Assembly: GCA_947303895.1 (NCBI GenBank)
Contig: CAMYZQ010000008.1
Location: forward strand, 1 to 33,948
Length of the DNA: 33,948 nucleotides
From: an uncultured Bacillota bacterium
GTDB lineage: Bacteria; Bacillota_I; Bacilli_A; RF39; UBA660
Direction: 5' to 3'
The translations under genes and the position numbers were made by a program. Shown here piece by piece: positions 8,898-17,245 of the stretch. Under the pieces are notes generated by a model. It was not told the origin of the DNA, made no database searches, and saw only the letters and a program-made list of their open reading frames with translations. Within the stretch, counting starts at the first letter, position 1. Every line of letters begins with the position of its first letter.

Positions 8898-9644
8898 CTA
8901 TAAAAGATATAAGAATATACCAAAGAAGTGACATGCTGTTCCAAGTAAACAAAATACATGGAATACTGAATGCATATATTTCTTTTTAGATCCTACTCCA
9001 TAAAGAATAGATCCTAGTGTATATATAATACCTCCTGCAAGTAAGAAGATTACACCATTCATTCCCATACTTTGTTTTAATTTAGATAATCCAAATAATA
9101 TAGACCATCCATTTATTAAATGACAAATAACTTCTACTACTTGGAATCTATCTACTCCAATAGATGTAAATACTATACCTAAGATTGTTACTCCAGTTAC
9201 TATACCAAATAATGTCCATCCAAGAGCACCACCAACACCAAGTAATGCAGCAGGTATATATGTACCACATACAAGTAAATATACATTACAGTGATCTAAT
9301 ACTCTAAGTACTTTTTTACCTTCTAAAGAAGGAGATAAAGCATGATATATACATGATAATGTATAAAGCATTATCATAGTAGCACCAAATAAAGATACAC
9401 ATACTTCTGCTAAAGCAGTTTTAGCTCTTACAGTCATTAATACTAGATAAGCAACAGCAAGTAATGCTCCTACTCCATGAGAAATAGAATTAAATAATTC
9501 TTCTCCTAAAGAATATTTAGGTAATTTAATATTTAATTTTTTCTTTTCTTTTTCAGTTTTATATTTATCAACTAATTCTATTATCTCTTTAGCTTCTTTA
9601 TCTTTAATATTATATTTCTTTTCTAATAGTCTTTCTAATGTCAT
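8898..9644 (-). CDS. Hemolysin III / TrhA (PAQR family) membrane protein
   Basis: 'EELFNSISHGVGALLAVAYL', 'SCIYHALSPS', 'LRVLDHCNVYLLVCGTYIP', 'HSVFHVFCLLGTACHFFGI'. Confidence 0.9.
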   Translation of the reverse strand: MTLERLLEKKYNIKDKEAKEIIELVDKYKTEKEKKKLNIKLPKYSLGEELFNSISHGVGALLAVAYLVLMTVRAKTALAEVCVSLFGATMIMLYTLSCIYHALSPSLEGKKVLRVLDHCNVYLLVCGTYIPAALLGVGGALGWTLFGIVTGVTILGIVFTSIGVDRFQVVEVICHLINGWSILFGLSKLKQSMGMNGVIFLLAGGIIYTLGSILYGVGSKKKYMHSVFHVFCLLGTACHFFGIFLYLL

Positions 9645-9646
9645 AA

Positions 9647-10468
9647 TTATCCTCCATAATTCCTATTATAATTAAATATATATTGAAGAATAACTCCGGA
9701 ATATTCTCCATATCTATCATAGATAAAATTATTAATTTTATCTATTCCTTCAATATTATATTTTTCTTTCATATATTTTTTAACCCATGTATCCACAGGA
9801 AAAACATCTCTTTTTTTATAACTAAATAATAATATACATGAAGCAACTTTAATACCTATTCCTTTATAACTAGTTAAATAATCTAGAGCTTCTTTTGTAG
9901 TCATATTATCAATTGAATCTACATCAAGTTCACTATGTATTAAATCATATATATACTGGTCTCTAAAACCACATTTAACTTCTCTTAAATCTTTTGGAGT
10001 AGCATCCATTAATTTTTCTCTTGATGGAAATAAGTAATACTCTTTGCCTTCAAATAATACTTTATCCCCATATCTTTTAGATATATGATCTAATGCACTT
10101 TTAATATTAGGTACTGAATTATTAGTAGATAACATATAACTAATAATTGCTTCAAATTTTGGTTCATTAATTATTTTTAAACCTTTAGAATAATCAACTA
10201 CTTCTTTTAAATCATTATCTCTTTTAAGTATTTCTTTATTAATAGTTTCATAGTCTTCATTTAAATCAAAATACTCTAAAATAACTTCTTTTAAATTATC
10301 TTCATTTGATGATTTTACTATTAACTCATTACCCTCTTTTTTAACATTAATAACTCTATCAGGTAATATTACTGTGTATGAATTATCATCTTCTATTTCA
10401 TATCTAAATATTTGACCACAAGTAATAGTAGAATCTAAATCAAAACATTTATCAAGCTTAATAGTCAT
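9647..10468 (-). CDS. 8-oxoguanine DNA glycosylase (OGG1-like, HhH-GPD family)
   Basis: 'FDLDSTITCGQIFRYE', HhH 'LTSYKGIGIKVASCILLFSYKKRDVFPVDTWVKKYM' (catalytic K and D context). Confidence 0.87.
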   Translation of the reverse strand: MTIKLDKCFDLDSTITCGQIFRYEIEDDNSYTVILPDRVINVKKEGNELIVKSSNEDNLKEVILEYFDLNEDYETINKEILKRDNDLKEVVDYSKGLKIINEPKFEAIISYMLSTNNSVPNIKSALDHISKRYGDKVLFEGKEYYLFPSREKLMDATPKDLREVKCGFRDQYIYDLIHSELDVDSIDNMTTKEALDYLTSYKGIGIKVASCILLFSYKKRDVFPVDTWVKKYMKEKYNIEGIDKINNFIYDRYGEYSGVILQYIFNYNRNYGG

Positions 10469-10486
10469 TTGTAATCACCTAGTAAT

Positions 10487-10497
10487 ATTTTACCATA
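10487..10497 (-). promoter_or_regulatory. Extended -10 (TATGGTAAAAT) for the glycosylase gene
   Basis: + strand attttaccata just downstream of a terminator T-tract. Confidence 0.4.
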
Positions 10498-10523
10498 AAA
10501 AAAGAATAAATTAATTATTCTTT
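10497..10523 (-). terminator. Intrinsic terminator after the CheY-like gene
   Basis: AAAGAATAA-(5 nt)-TTATTCTTT stem with T-tract on the minus strand. Confidence 0.6.
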
Positions 10524-10921
10524 CTTAATTCTATAGCTTTAGTAACTACATCTTCTATTTGTTTTACTGAGAATGGTTTAAGTAATATAGCAGCTACATT
10601 ATAAGTTCTAACTTTACCTATTATTTCTGGAGCTTCTTCACCAGTAATAATACATACAGGAACTTTTTCTAATATACCTTTACCTTGGAAGTAATCTAAA
10701 ACTCCAAATCCATCTACATTTGGCATATTTAAATCAAGTAAAATAGCTACTATAGTTCCTTCAGGCATAACATCTACCATATCCATAGCTTGTTTACCAT
10801 CAGAAGCCATCATTACTTTATATTTATCTTTATAAACATGTTCTATTAAGTTTCTAGTTATATTAGAGTCATCTACTACTAATATAGTTTTTTCACTAAT
10901 AATTGGATTAAATGTTTCCAT
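10511..10921 (-). CDS. Stand-alone response-regulator receiver (CheY-like) protein
   Basis: 'ILVVDDSNITRNLI', phosphoacceptor 'AILLDLNMPNVDGF', 'CIITGEE', 'LLKPFS'; no output domain. Confidence 0.9.
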   Translation of the reverse strand: METFNPIISEKTILVVDDSNITRNLIEHVYKDKYKVMMASDGKQAMDMVDVMPEGTIVAILLDLNMPNVDGFGVLDYFQGKGILEKVPVCIITGEEAPEIIGKVRTYNVAAILLKPFSVKQIEDVVTKAIELRKNN

Positions 10922-10923
10922 AA

Positions 10924-11280
10924 TTACCTCCCTAAATATTTCTTTCCTATTTCTTCAAATTTATTAATTTCTGCTATAAAAGCACCAAAATTACTTTGTA
11001 TAAAATCTTTATTACTTTCTTTACCAGCCATTTCATTAGCTAAAGCAATATCTATTAATGATACAAAACCTAAGTATTTAGCATCACTCTTAATTGAATG
11101 TGATAATATACCATAGTTTTCAAAATCATCATTATTTCTATATTCTAATAATTTATTTTTATTTGTATCAATGTTATTTAAAAACTCTCCTAAAGTTTCA
11201 TTGTAGAATTCCATATCTCCAAGAAGTTCTATACCTCTATTAACATCTACGCCATTATTTGTAAGTATACTTGTATCCAT
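10924..11280 (-). CDS. Hpt (histidine phosphotransfer) domain protein
   Basis: 'FENYGILSHSIKSDAKYLGF' resembles the Hpt H-x-x-K-x-x-A/S motif; about 118 aa, helical, no TM. Confidence 0.75.
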   Translation of the reverse strand: MDTSILTNNGVDVNRGIELLGDMEFYNETLGEFLNNIDTNKNKLLEYRNNDDFENYGILSHSIKSDAKYLGFVSLIDIALANEMAGKESNKDFIQSNFGAFIAEINKFEEIGKKYLGR

Positions 11281-11303
11281 ATAACCCTCCGTCTACTATA
11301 ATA

Positions 11304-11314
11304 ATTATAACATA
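11304..11314 (-). promoter_or_regulatory. Extended -10 promoter TATGTTATAAT for the Hpt-CheY unit
   Basis: Exact attataacata on the + strand, 24 nt upstream of the ATG at 11280. Confidence 0.5.
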
Positions 11315-11319
11315 ATAAA

Positions 11320-11358
11320 AAAATAATAAAAAAAATAAATGTATAGTTTACATTTATT
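11320..11358 (-). terminator. Intrinsic terminator after the 11357..12124 gene
   Basis: AATAAATGTA-(5 nt)-TACATTTATT stem followed by a T-rich tract on the minus strand. Confidence 0.6.
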
Positions 11359-12124
11359 ATTTTTTACTAAATAGATATCCATTATCTACTTTTTCAAATT
11401 CTCTTTTTCTTTTTCTCTTTAATTCTAGAACTTTACCATATTTTATAGTACTATCCAACTCTAGTTCAGGAACTCTAAGTTTCCATTGTAAATCATGATC
11501 TATTTTTTTAATAATAGGTATAATCAATATAGATACTCCAGCCATAATTCCACCATCGCCAATAGCTACTGATTCATATATTTGATATTCTTTATCATCT
11601 TCTCTAAGATTCCTTTCAAATGTCTTATCAGAATCTCTATATATAACAGCGTCTATATCTCCTTTTTCTACTTTTTCATCAAAATAATCCATTGTAGAAG
11701 CATCTGGTGTACCTAAAACATATTCAATAGATGCACCATTAACAATCATTTCATATGAATCTAAGTTTACTTTATCACCTTTATATATATCATATTTAGC
11801 AGCATATTGATTTCTATACTCTATAATATCTTTATATACTCTTAGATAGTTATCTTTTTTCTCAGTTGGCTCTATATACTTAACCGTTTTATATCCATTA
11901 GTATCCATTGTTATTTCTTCTGCATAGTTATCAGTAATCTTTTTTTCATTAGTTACATATAAACAATTACCAAAAATAGAAAGACCTATTACAGATGGTA
12001 ATAATTGTAACATAACTACAAGAGAAGTACATCCAGTTTTAGCAATAACACTTTTTCTTTTTGAAATTCTAAATTCTTTTTCAGCTTTCTTTATTTCACT
12101 ATCAAGTCTTGTTAATTTACTCAT
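11357..12124 (-). CDS. Uncharacterised two-TM membrane protein
   Basis: Hydrophobic segments 'GCTSLVVMLQLLPSVIGLSIFG' and 'GGIMAGVSILIIPII' bracket an extracytoplasmic domain. Confidence 0.75.
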   Translation of the reverse strand: MSKLTRLDSEIKKAEKEFRISKRKSVIAKTGCTSLVVMLQLLPSVIGLSIFGNCLYVTNEKKITDNYAEEITMDTNGYKTVKYIEPTEKKDNYLRVYKDIIEYRNQYAAKYDIYKGDKVNLDSYEMIVNGASIEYVLGTPDASTMDYFDEKVEKGDIDAVIYRDSDKTFERNLREDDKEYQIYESVAIGDGGIMAGVSILIIPIIKKIDHDLQWKLRVPELELDSTIKYGKVLELKRKRKREFEKVDNGYLFSKK

Positions 12125-12180
12125 ATTGTTCCTCTTTCATTTAAAGATTATATTACCATAAATAGTATATTTTATCAATT

Positions 12181-12204
12181 AAAAAAACTAGAGATACCTC
12201 TAGT
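12181..12204 (-). terminator. Intrinsic terminator of tRNA-Arg
   Basis: Minus strand ACTAGAG-GTAT-CTCTAGT followed by TTTTTTT. Confidence 0.8.
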
Positions 12205-12215
12205 TATTTATTAAA

Positions 12216-12292
12216 TGGCGTCCCCGACTAGAATCGAACTAGCGACCTATTGCTTAGGAGGCAATTGCTCTATCCTACTGAGCTACGAGGAC
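12216..12292 (-). tRNA. tRNA-Arg (anticodon CCU), 3' CCA encoded
   Basis: Minus strand GTCCTCGTAGCTCAGTAGGATAGAGCAATTGCCTCCTAAGCAATAGGTCGCTAGTTCGATTCTAGTCGGGGACGCCA; anticodon stem ATTGC/GCAAT with loop CTCCTAA; acceptor pairs with one G-U; T-arm GTTCGATTC. Confidence 0.95.
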
Positions 12293-12295
12293 ATG

Positions 12296-12326
12296 AAAAA
12301 ACTATACTAATTATAGCATAGTTTTT
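12296..12326 (-). terminator. Intrinsic terminator of the 12336..14690 gene; it contains the tRNA extended -10
   Basis: AAAAACTAT...ATAGTTTTT stem with an internal CTA/TAG extension and one mismatch. Confidence 0.65.
12310..12320 (-). promoter_or_regulatory. Extended -10 (TATGCTATAAT) probable promoter of tRNA-Arg
   Basis: + strand attatagcata; 17 nt between the end of TATAAT and the first tRNA base. Confidence 0.5.
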
Positions 12327-12335
12327 ATTTTATTC

Positions 12336-14690
12336 CTATTCACAAATAAAACCTTCAGCTCTAAAGCCTTCAATTATTTCTTCTCTAGTACTTACATCTT
12401 TTTCTAAACTATTTTTTATAGCAGTCATATAATCACTCTTAACATGAGCAGTTATACTATATACTTGACCACTATCTTTAGTTCTAAAACTTACATTTCC
12501 AAATTGTTGCTTGTATTGTTTCTTTAGAACAAATACTAGACCTGAAACAACACCTTTAGCAAATTTATATGTAGGATCATTTGGATCATAATTCTTCATT
12601 ACTATAGATCCTCTAGCATACATATCGTTAACTTCATTATTTTCATCAAAAGATATTTTAACTTGTGTAACTGTTTTAAATTCTGTATCATCTTCTATTT
12701 GATAACACATAACAGATGAGTCATCTACTTTACGATTCTTATCTTTATTAGAAGTTGCTTTCTTTAAGCCTAATGCATCTGCTGTTATAGTTAATTTATC
12801 ATTACCACCAGTATTAACTACATATCCTAATTGATTACTTACCGAAGTATTAACTACTGCAAAAGCAATTTCATCATAATATACGAATTCCTTAGCATCA
12901 ATAACAAATGGTGTACTTAAATTATGTGTATAAACATCTTTATATTTACCTTTTTCTTTTACAAATAGAACTACATATAATTCACTTGTATTTGAAGAAC
13001 TTTCAAATTTAATTTGGGTATGATCTAATGCATCTTTAACATACCATGGATCATAATAGAAATAATTAATGGCAGAATATTCTACATTATAACTTCTAAG
13101 AATATTCATCATTAAATTATCTTGTTTTTTTGGATAAATAGGACTTCCATCATCATTATAAGGTATTAAAGACTTATATTTATAATCTAATGTTAAATTC
13201 TTTTTAGCCATAGATATAAATGCTTCATCATATTTACCACTAGAATTATCTTTTAAATATTTTAATGCATTTGTACTCTTTGACGATTCATTAATAATTT
13301 TATTACCATTTGGAACAATTTCAGCATAGTTATATCCAAATATAAATGCAGGGTACCCAATACTAGCAGCTCCATGCTTTTTAGTTTGTATCTTATCTAT
13401 ACTGTTAGTTACACCTTGAATATACCAAACAGCATGACCATTTAATGCTGTTTTTTTATTATAATTCTTTGATGCCTTTAAACCAGATAAATCCGCTGTT
13501 GTTTCAACAGTAAATAAACCTGATGAACATCTTGCATATGAACCATTTCCACAAATATATTTTTGATAATGGTGGAACATTTCATGTCCAACTAATACTT
13601 TTGTATTATCAAAATTCTTAAATGAATTTGAATCTACCACTACATATGGAAAAGCATATGTTGCCCTAGCTGTATCCACTTGCATATTATCATAAAATAC
13701 ATCTACTATACTTGACATAAGTTGATCACCAAATTGAAAAGTCTCACAATACCATGCAGGAATATTTGTATTTTCAGAATCAATATCTATTATATATATT
13801 GGCATAGCAGTATCTAAATACTTTGTATCTATGTCATTCTTTTTTAATAAAAGTGCTGCAGTTGGTTTAGTCATTTTATATAGTAATTCAATTGGAGCAA
13901 AAGGTGCACTATCAACCGGTTCATATTTGAAATCGTATCCATATTCACTCTTATAATATGAAACTACGTCCTCTAAATAATCTGCTAATTTTTTTGCTTT
14001 AGAATTAGAAATAGCATTTCTTCCATCAGTTGTATAATACACTAAGAAATTTCCATTTTTTGATAACTTAACATGATCTAATTTGTTTAAATGACCTGCA
14101 TTTGATTTTACAACTCTTTGAACTTCATATTCATATACTGAATCATTTTCTTCAGCTGAAACTTCTTCTTCAACATCCCATTCAACATCATTCATCATAA
14201 ATATATCATATAAATATTTAACTGTTTCTGTTGATAAATCGTTAGCCATTTCATTAGCTTTTGAAAATAAATAATTCATATCATTAAAATCATTATCAAG
14301 ACCTGAATATGATTCACTAACTAAAACAGGTTCTTTTACTGAATAAGCAAGTTGTTTAATATATTCATCTTTTGTTATTTTTCCACTGTTTAAATCTTCT
14401 TCTAATTGGCCTAACACTGTTTTAGTGTTAATAGTACTATCTATTTCACTTAAATCACCAAAAGGATCTTCAAAATAAGTTATTTTCTTATATAAGAAAA
14501 TACCTCCTACTATTAGACCTGCTATTAATAAGATAACTATTAATGCTACTAGTCCACCCTTTTTCTTTTTCTTTTTTGGTGCCTCAGTTGGAACAACAGT
14601 TTTAGTTACTAAACTATTTCCACAGTTAATACAATATTCTGCATCAACATTATTTTCCGAGCCACAGTTTGTACAGTATTTTTTATCCAT
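12336..14690 (-). CDS. Zinc-ribbon, single-TM protein with a putative extracytoplasmic HEXXH metallopeptidase domain
   Basis: N-terminal 'YCTNCGSENNVDAEYCINCGNSL', TM 'GLVALIVILLIAGLIVGGIFLY', then 'VLVGHEMFHHYQKYICG...GLFTVETTADLSG'. Confidence 0.8.
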   Translation of the reverse strand: MDKKYCTNCGSENNVDAEYCINCGNSLVTKTVVPTEAPKKKKKKGGLVALIVILLIAGLIVGGIFLYKKITYFEDPFGDLSEIDSTINTKTVLGQLEEDLNSGKITKDEYIKQLAYSVKEPVLVSESYSGLDNDFNDMNYLFSKANEMANDLSTETVKYLYDIFMMNDVEWDVEEEVSAEENDSVYEYEVQRVVKSNAGHLNKLDHVKLSKNGNFLVYYTTDGRNAISNSKAKKLADYLEDVVSYYKSEYGYDFKYEPVDSAPFAPIELLYKMTKPTAALLLKKNDIDTKYLDTAMPIYIIDIDSENTNIPAWYCETFQFGDQLMSSIVDVFYDNMQVDTARATYAFPYVVVDSNSFKNFDNTKVLVGHEMFHHYQKYICGNGSYARCSSGLFTVETTADLSGLKASKNYNKKTALNGHAVWYIQGVTNSIDKIQTKKHGAASIGYPAFIFGYNYAEIVPNGNKIINESSKSTNALKYLKDNSSGKYDEAFISMAKKNLTLDYKYKSLIPYNDDGSPIYPKKQDNLMMNILRSYNVEYSAINYFYYDPWYVKDALDHTQIKFESSSNTSELYVVLFVKEKGKYKDVYTHNLSTPFVIDAKEFVYYDEIAFAVVNTSVSNQLGYVVNTGGNDKLTITADALGLKKATSNKDKNRKVDDSSVMCYQIEDDTEFKTVTQVKISFDENNEVNDMYARGSIVMKNYDPNDPTYKFAKGVVSGLVFVLKKQYKQQFGNVSFRTKDSGQVYSITAHVKSDYMTAIKNSLEKDVSTREEIIEGFRAEGFICE

Positions 14691-14699
14691 ATAAACCTC

Positions 14700-15404
14700 C
14701 TATAATTTTACTATACTATATATTACTATACCTACAAGTACAAGTAATAATACTGCTATTACGTAATCTATTATTCTTAAACTACTATCTAATTCCATTC
14801 CCTCTTTAACATTATCGTCTTTGTTAATTTCATCCATAGATTTAGATAATTTGTTTTCATCAACATTTCTCATAATAATATTTCTATCATCTATTTTTAA
14901 TGTATTAATAAAATAGTTTAATAGAAATTCATGATATTCTTTATCTCTATATACAAAATCATCAGAAAATATCATATTTTTAAAATCATGTAAACTAACA
15001 AATTTTACTTCACTAACTTCTGATTCTTGTAATTTAAATTCTGTTGTATTTTTAATTCTCGTAATATATGTATAAGCAAGTTCATTTTCAAATGTTCTTG
15101 TATCTATTAATTTTACATTTTCTTTAGAAAGTGAAACTCCTAATTCTTCTTTAGCTTCTCTAATACATGCATCTAATTCATTTTCACCTTGATCAACATG
15201 TCCTGAAGAAGAAAGTTCCCATTTATTAGGACTAGAATTCATAATATTAGATCTCTTTTGAACTAATATTTCATTATTCTCATTTAATATTATTGTCCAT
15301 ACTACTTTATAATAGAATCCTGGATTATCACTTTTACATACTGAAGCAGGTCTAGTTCCTAAGAACTCACCTTCTTTAGTAAATACATCATACATTTCTT
15401 CCAT
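14700..15404 (-). CDS. NUDIX hydrolase with C-terminal TM (tail anchor)
   Basis: Complete Nudix box GHVDQGENELDACIREAKEELGV; C-terminal 'IIDYVIAVLLLVLVGIVIYSIVKL'. Start moved from the GTG at 15413 to the ATG at 15402-15404, preceded by AGGTGA. Confidence 0.88.
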   Translation of the reverse strand: MEEMYDVFTKEGEFLGTRPASVCKSDNPGFYYKVVWTIILNENNEILVQKRSNIMNSSPNKWELSSSGHVDQGENELDACIREAKEELGVSLSKENVKLIDTRTFENELAYTYITRIKNTTEFKLQESEVSEVKFVSLHDFKNMIFSDDFVYRDKEYHEFLLNYFINTLKIDDRNIIMRNVDENKLSKSMDEINKDDNVKEGMELDSSLRIIDYVIAVLLLVLVGIVIYSIVKL

Positions 15405-15405
15405 G

Positions 15406-16122
15406 TTATTCACCTACTTTTATAATAGTATTTAAAGCAAGTATAGTCATTTTATCTAAACCAGTTTCTCTTTCTTCTGGAGAAAGAAATATATCTTCTT
15501 TTATTAAACTATCTACTACTGTTAACAAACAAGCAGCTTTAGCATTAAATCTACTAGCATTATAAAAGATAACATATGATTCCATTTCTGCTACACCACA
15601 GTTAAATTTTTCTCTAGCAAAAGATGCCATTAAAGCTTCACCATAGAAGTTATCAGATGTAAGTATTCTAGTCTTTTTTAAATTCATTCCTTCTAATTTA
15701 GCTTCTTCTTCTATTAACTTATTTAACTCTTCATCAGCTTTTCTTATCTTAGTAGTATCCTTATTTTCTTCATAAGCATAATTAGTAATAGAAAAACTAT
15801 CAGTTCCAAGAACAACATCTCTTACTTCAATATCTTCATTCATTGTTCCACAAGAACCAATTCTAATCATATACTTAACTTTATATTCATTAAATAATTC
15901 ATAAGTATATATACCAGCAGATGGAATACCCATACCATGTGATAAAACAGATATTCTTTCACCTTTATAGTATCCAGTAAAGCCTAGCATATTCCTTGTG
16001 TTACAAACTTCTTTATAATCATCTAAAAAAGTTTCTGCTATATGTTTAGCTCTTAATGGATCACCACATATTAATACTCTACTAGCAATATCTTCTTTAT
16101 TAGCATTTATATGTAAAGACAT
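15406..16122 (-). CDS. deoD: Purine nucleoside phosphorylase DeoD-type
   Basis: 'SLHINANKEDIASRVLICGDPLRAKHIAETFL', 'VLSHGMGIPSAGIYTYEL', 'RIGSCGT', 'GVAEMESY'. Confidence 0.93.
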   Translation of the reverse strand: MSLHINANKEDIASRVLICGDPLRAKHIAETFLDDYKEVCNTRNMLGFTGYYKGERISVLSHGMGIPSAGIYTYELFNEYKVKYMIRIGSCGTMNEDIEVRDVVLGTDSFSITNYAYEENKDTTKIRKADEELNKLIEEEAKLEGMNLKKTRILTSDNFYGEALMASFAREKFNCGVAEMESYVIFYNASRFNAKAACLLTVVDSLIKEDIFLSPEERETGLDKMTILALNTIIKVGE

Positions 16123-16133
16123 AATAACCTCCT

Positions 16134-16160
16134 AAAAAAAGCTAGTTAACTCTAGCTTTT
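16134..16160 (-). terminator. Intrinsic terminator/attenuator-like hairpin between sortase and deoD
   Basis: Minus strand AAAAGCTAG-(6 nt)-CTAGCTTTTTTT, directly followed by the deoD SD AGGAGG. Confidence 0.7.
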
Positions 16161-16738
16161 ACTACTATTCTTGCCTTTCCCCCGTCTTCACAAGTAACTA
16201 AAGTTACATGATAACTATCAAATGTATTTAAATAACTAGTATCTTCTGGATTAACATTTCTTAAAACTTCATATACTATATAATCCATTTGAACACCAGA
16301 TGTATCAGTTATTTTAATAGTATCACCTGATCTTAAATTTCTTATATTATAGAAAAATATTGTACTTCCTCTAAAGTTATGACCTGATAAAACAAATCCA
16401 CCTTCATTGTTTATTTCAGTACCATATGTTTTAACTATACCTACATTCATTGCTTTAGAAGTTTGTTCTTTAATAATAACAGAACTAAAATGTATTTTAG
16501 GTATTTCTATTTTACCTACTATAGTTAAACCTGAATAACTAATACTACTAGAAGTTTGAGTTTTCTCTTCAGGTTTCTTTTGTTCTATTTTTACTTCATC
16601 ATCAAAAACATCTAATGCATTCTTTTCTACAGAAGCTAATTTTCTTTCTTTAAAAGAATCAAATATCATAAGAAAAGAAACAAAATATAGAGCAAATATT
16701 AAAGCAAATATTACTATATTCATTACTTTCTTAAACAT
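16142..16738 (-). CDS. Sortase
   Basis: N-terminal TM, 'IGKIEIPKI'-like start, catalytic His 'FVLSGHNFRGS', catalytic Cys 'VTLVTCEDGGKARIVV' with Arg. Confidence 0.88.
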   Translation of the reverse strand: MFKKVMNIVIFALIFALYFVSFLMIFDSFKERKLASVEKNALDVFDDEVKIEQKKPEEKTQTSSSISYSGLTIVGKIEIPKIHFSSVIIKEQTSKAMNVGIVKTYGTEINNEGGFVLSGHNFRGSTIFFYNIRNLRSGDTIKITDTSGVQMDYIVYEVLRNVNPEDTSYLNTFDSYHVTLVTCEDGGKARIVVKARVN

Positions 16739-16749
16739 AATAATACCTC

Positions 16750-17193
16750 TTAATATCCTAGTTCTTTAAATGCTTTCTTAACATCACTCTTATTAGAAGC
16801 AATTTCAGTAGAACCTGATATTACTACATTATCCATTTGAACAATTTTAACATAACCATTTTTAGAATTAGTTACAACTATATAATCTTTTTCTTCTTTA
16901 TAACTATATCCTTTTTGGTCTTTATAATTATCTTTCATATATTTTTCAGCAGAATCTTTATCTTCAAATTCAATAAATAAGAATATAGATCCCTCTTTAG
17001 AAGCAGATATATATCTTTCATATATACCTTCATAAGATAATGATTTATCTGTTACAGAATAACTTAAATCATCACTCATTTTAGCTGAGAATCTCTTATA
17101 AGTTATAGCACTATAATCTTTTTTACATGCACATAGTAATAAAACAGATACTACGATTAAAAGTGTACATAAAATTCTTTTCATTCTTTTCAT
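16750..17193 (-). CDS. Lipoprotein, uncharacterised
   Basis: MKRMKRILCTLLIVVSVLLLCACKKD lipobox-like signal. Start moved from 17229 to the ATG at 17191-17193, with an AGGAG SD. Confidence 0.75.
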   Translation of the reverse strand: MKRMKRILCTLLIVVSVLLLCACKKDYSAITYKRFSAKMSDDLSYSVTDKSLSYEGIYERYISASKEGSIFLFIEFEDKDSAEKYMKDNYKDQKGYSYKEEKDYIVVTNSKNGYVKIVQMDNVVISGSTEIASNKSDVKKAFKELGY

Positions 17194-17245
17194 AATACAT
17201 ACTCCTCTATTATATTTATATAATAACATATTTTTAAAATAATAT

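Noticed and set aside
15405-15413. GTG start at 15413 for the NUDIX protein
   Set aside because: That GTG is part of the AGGTGA SD for the ATG at 15404.
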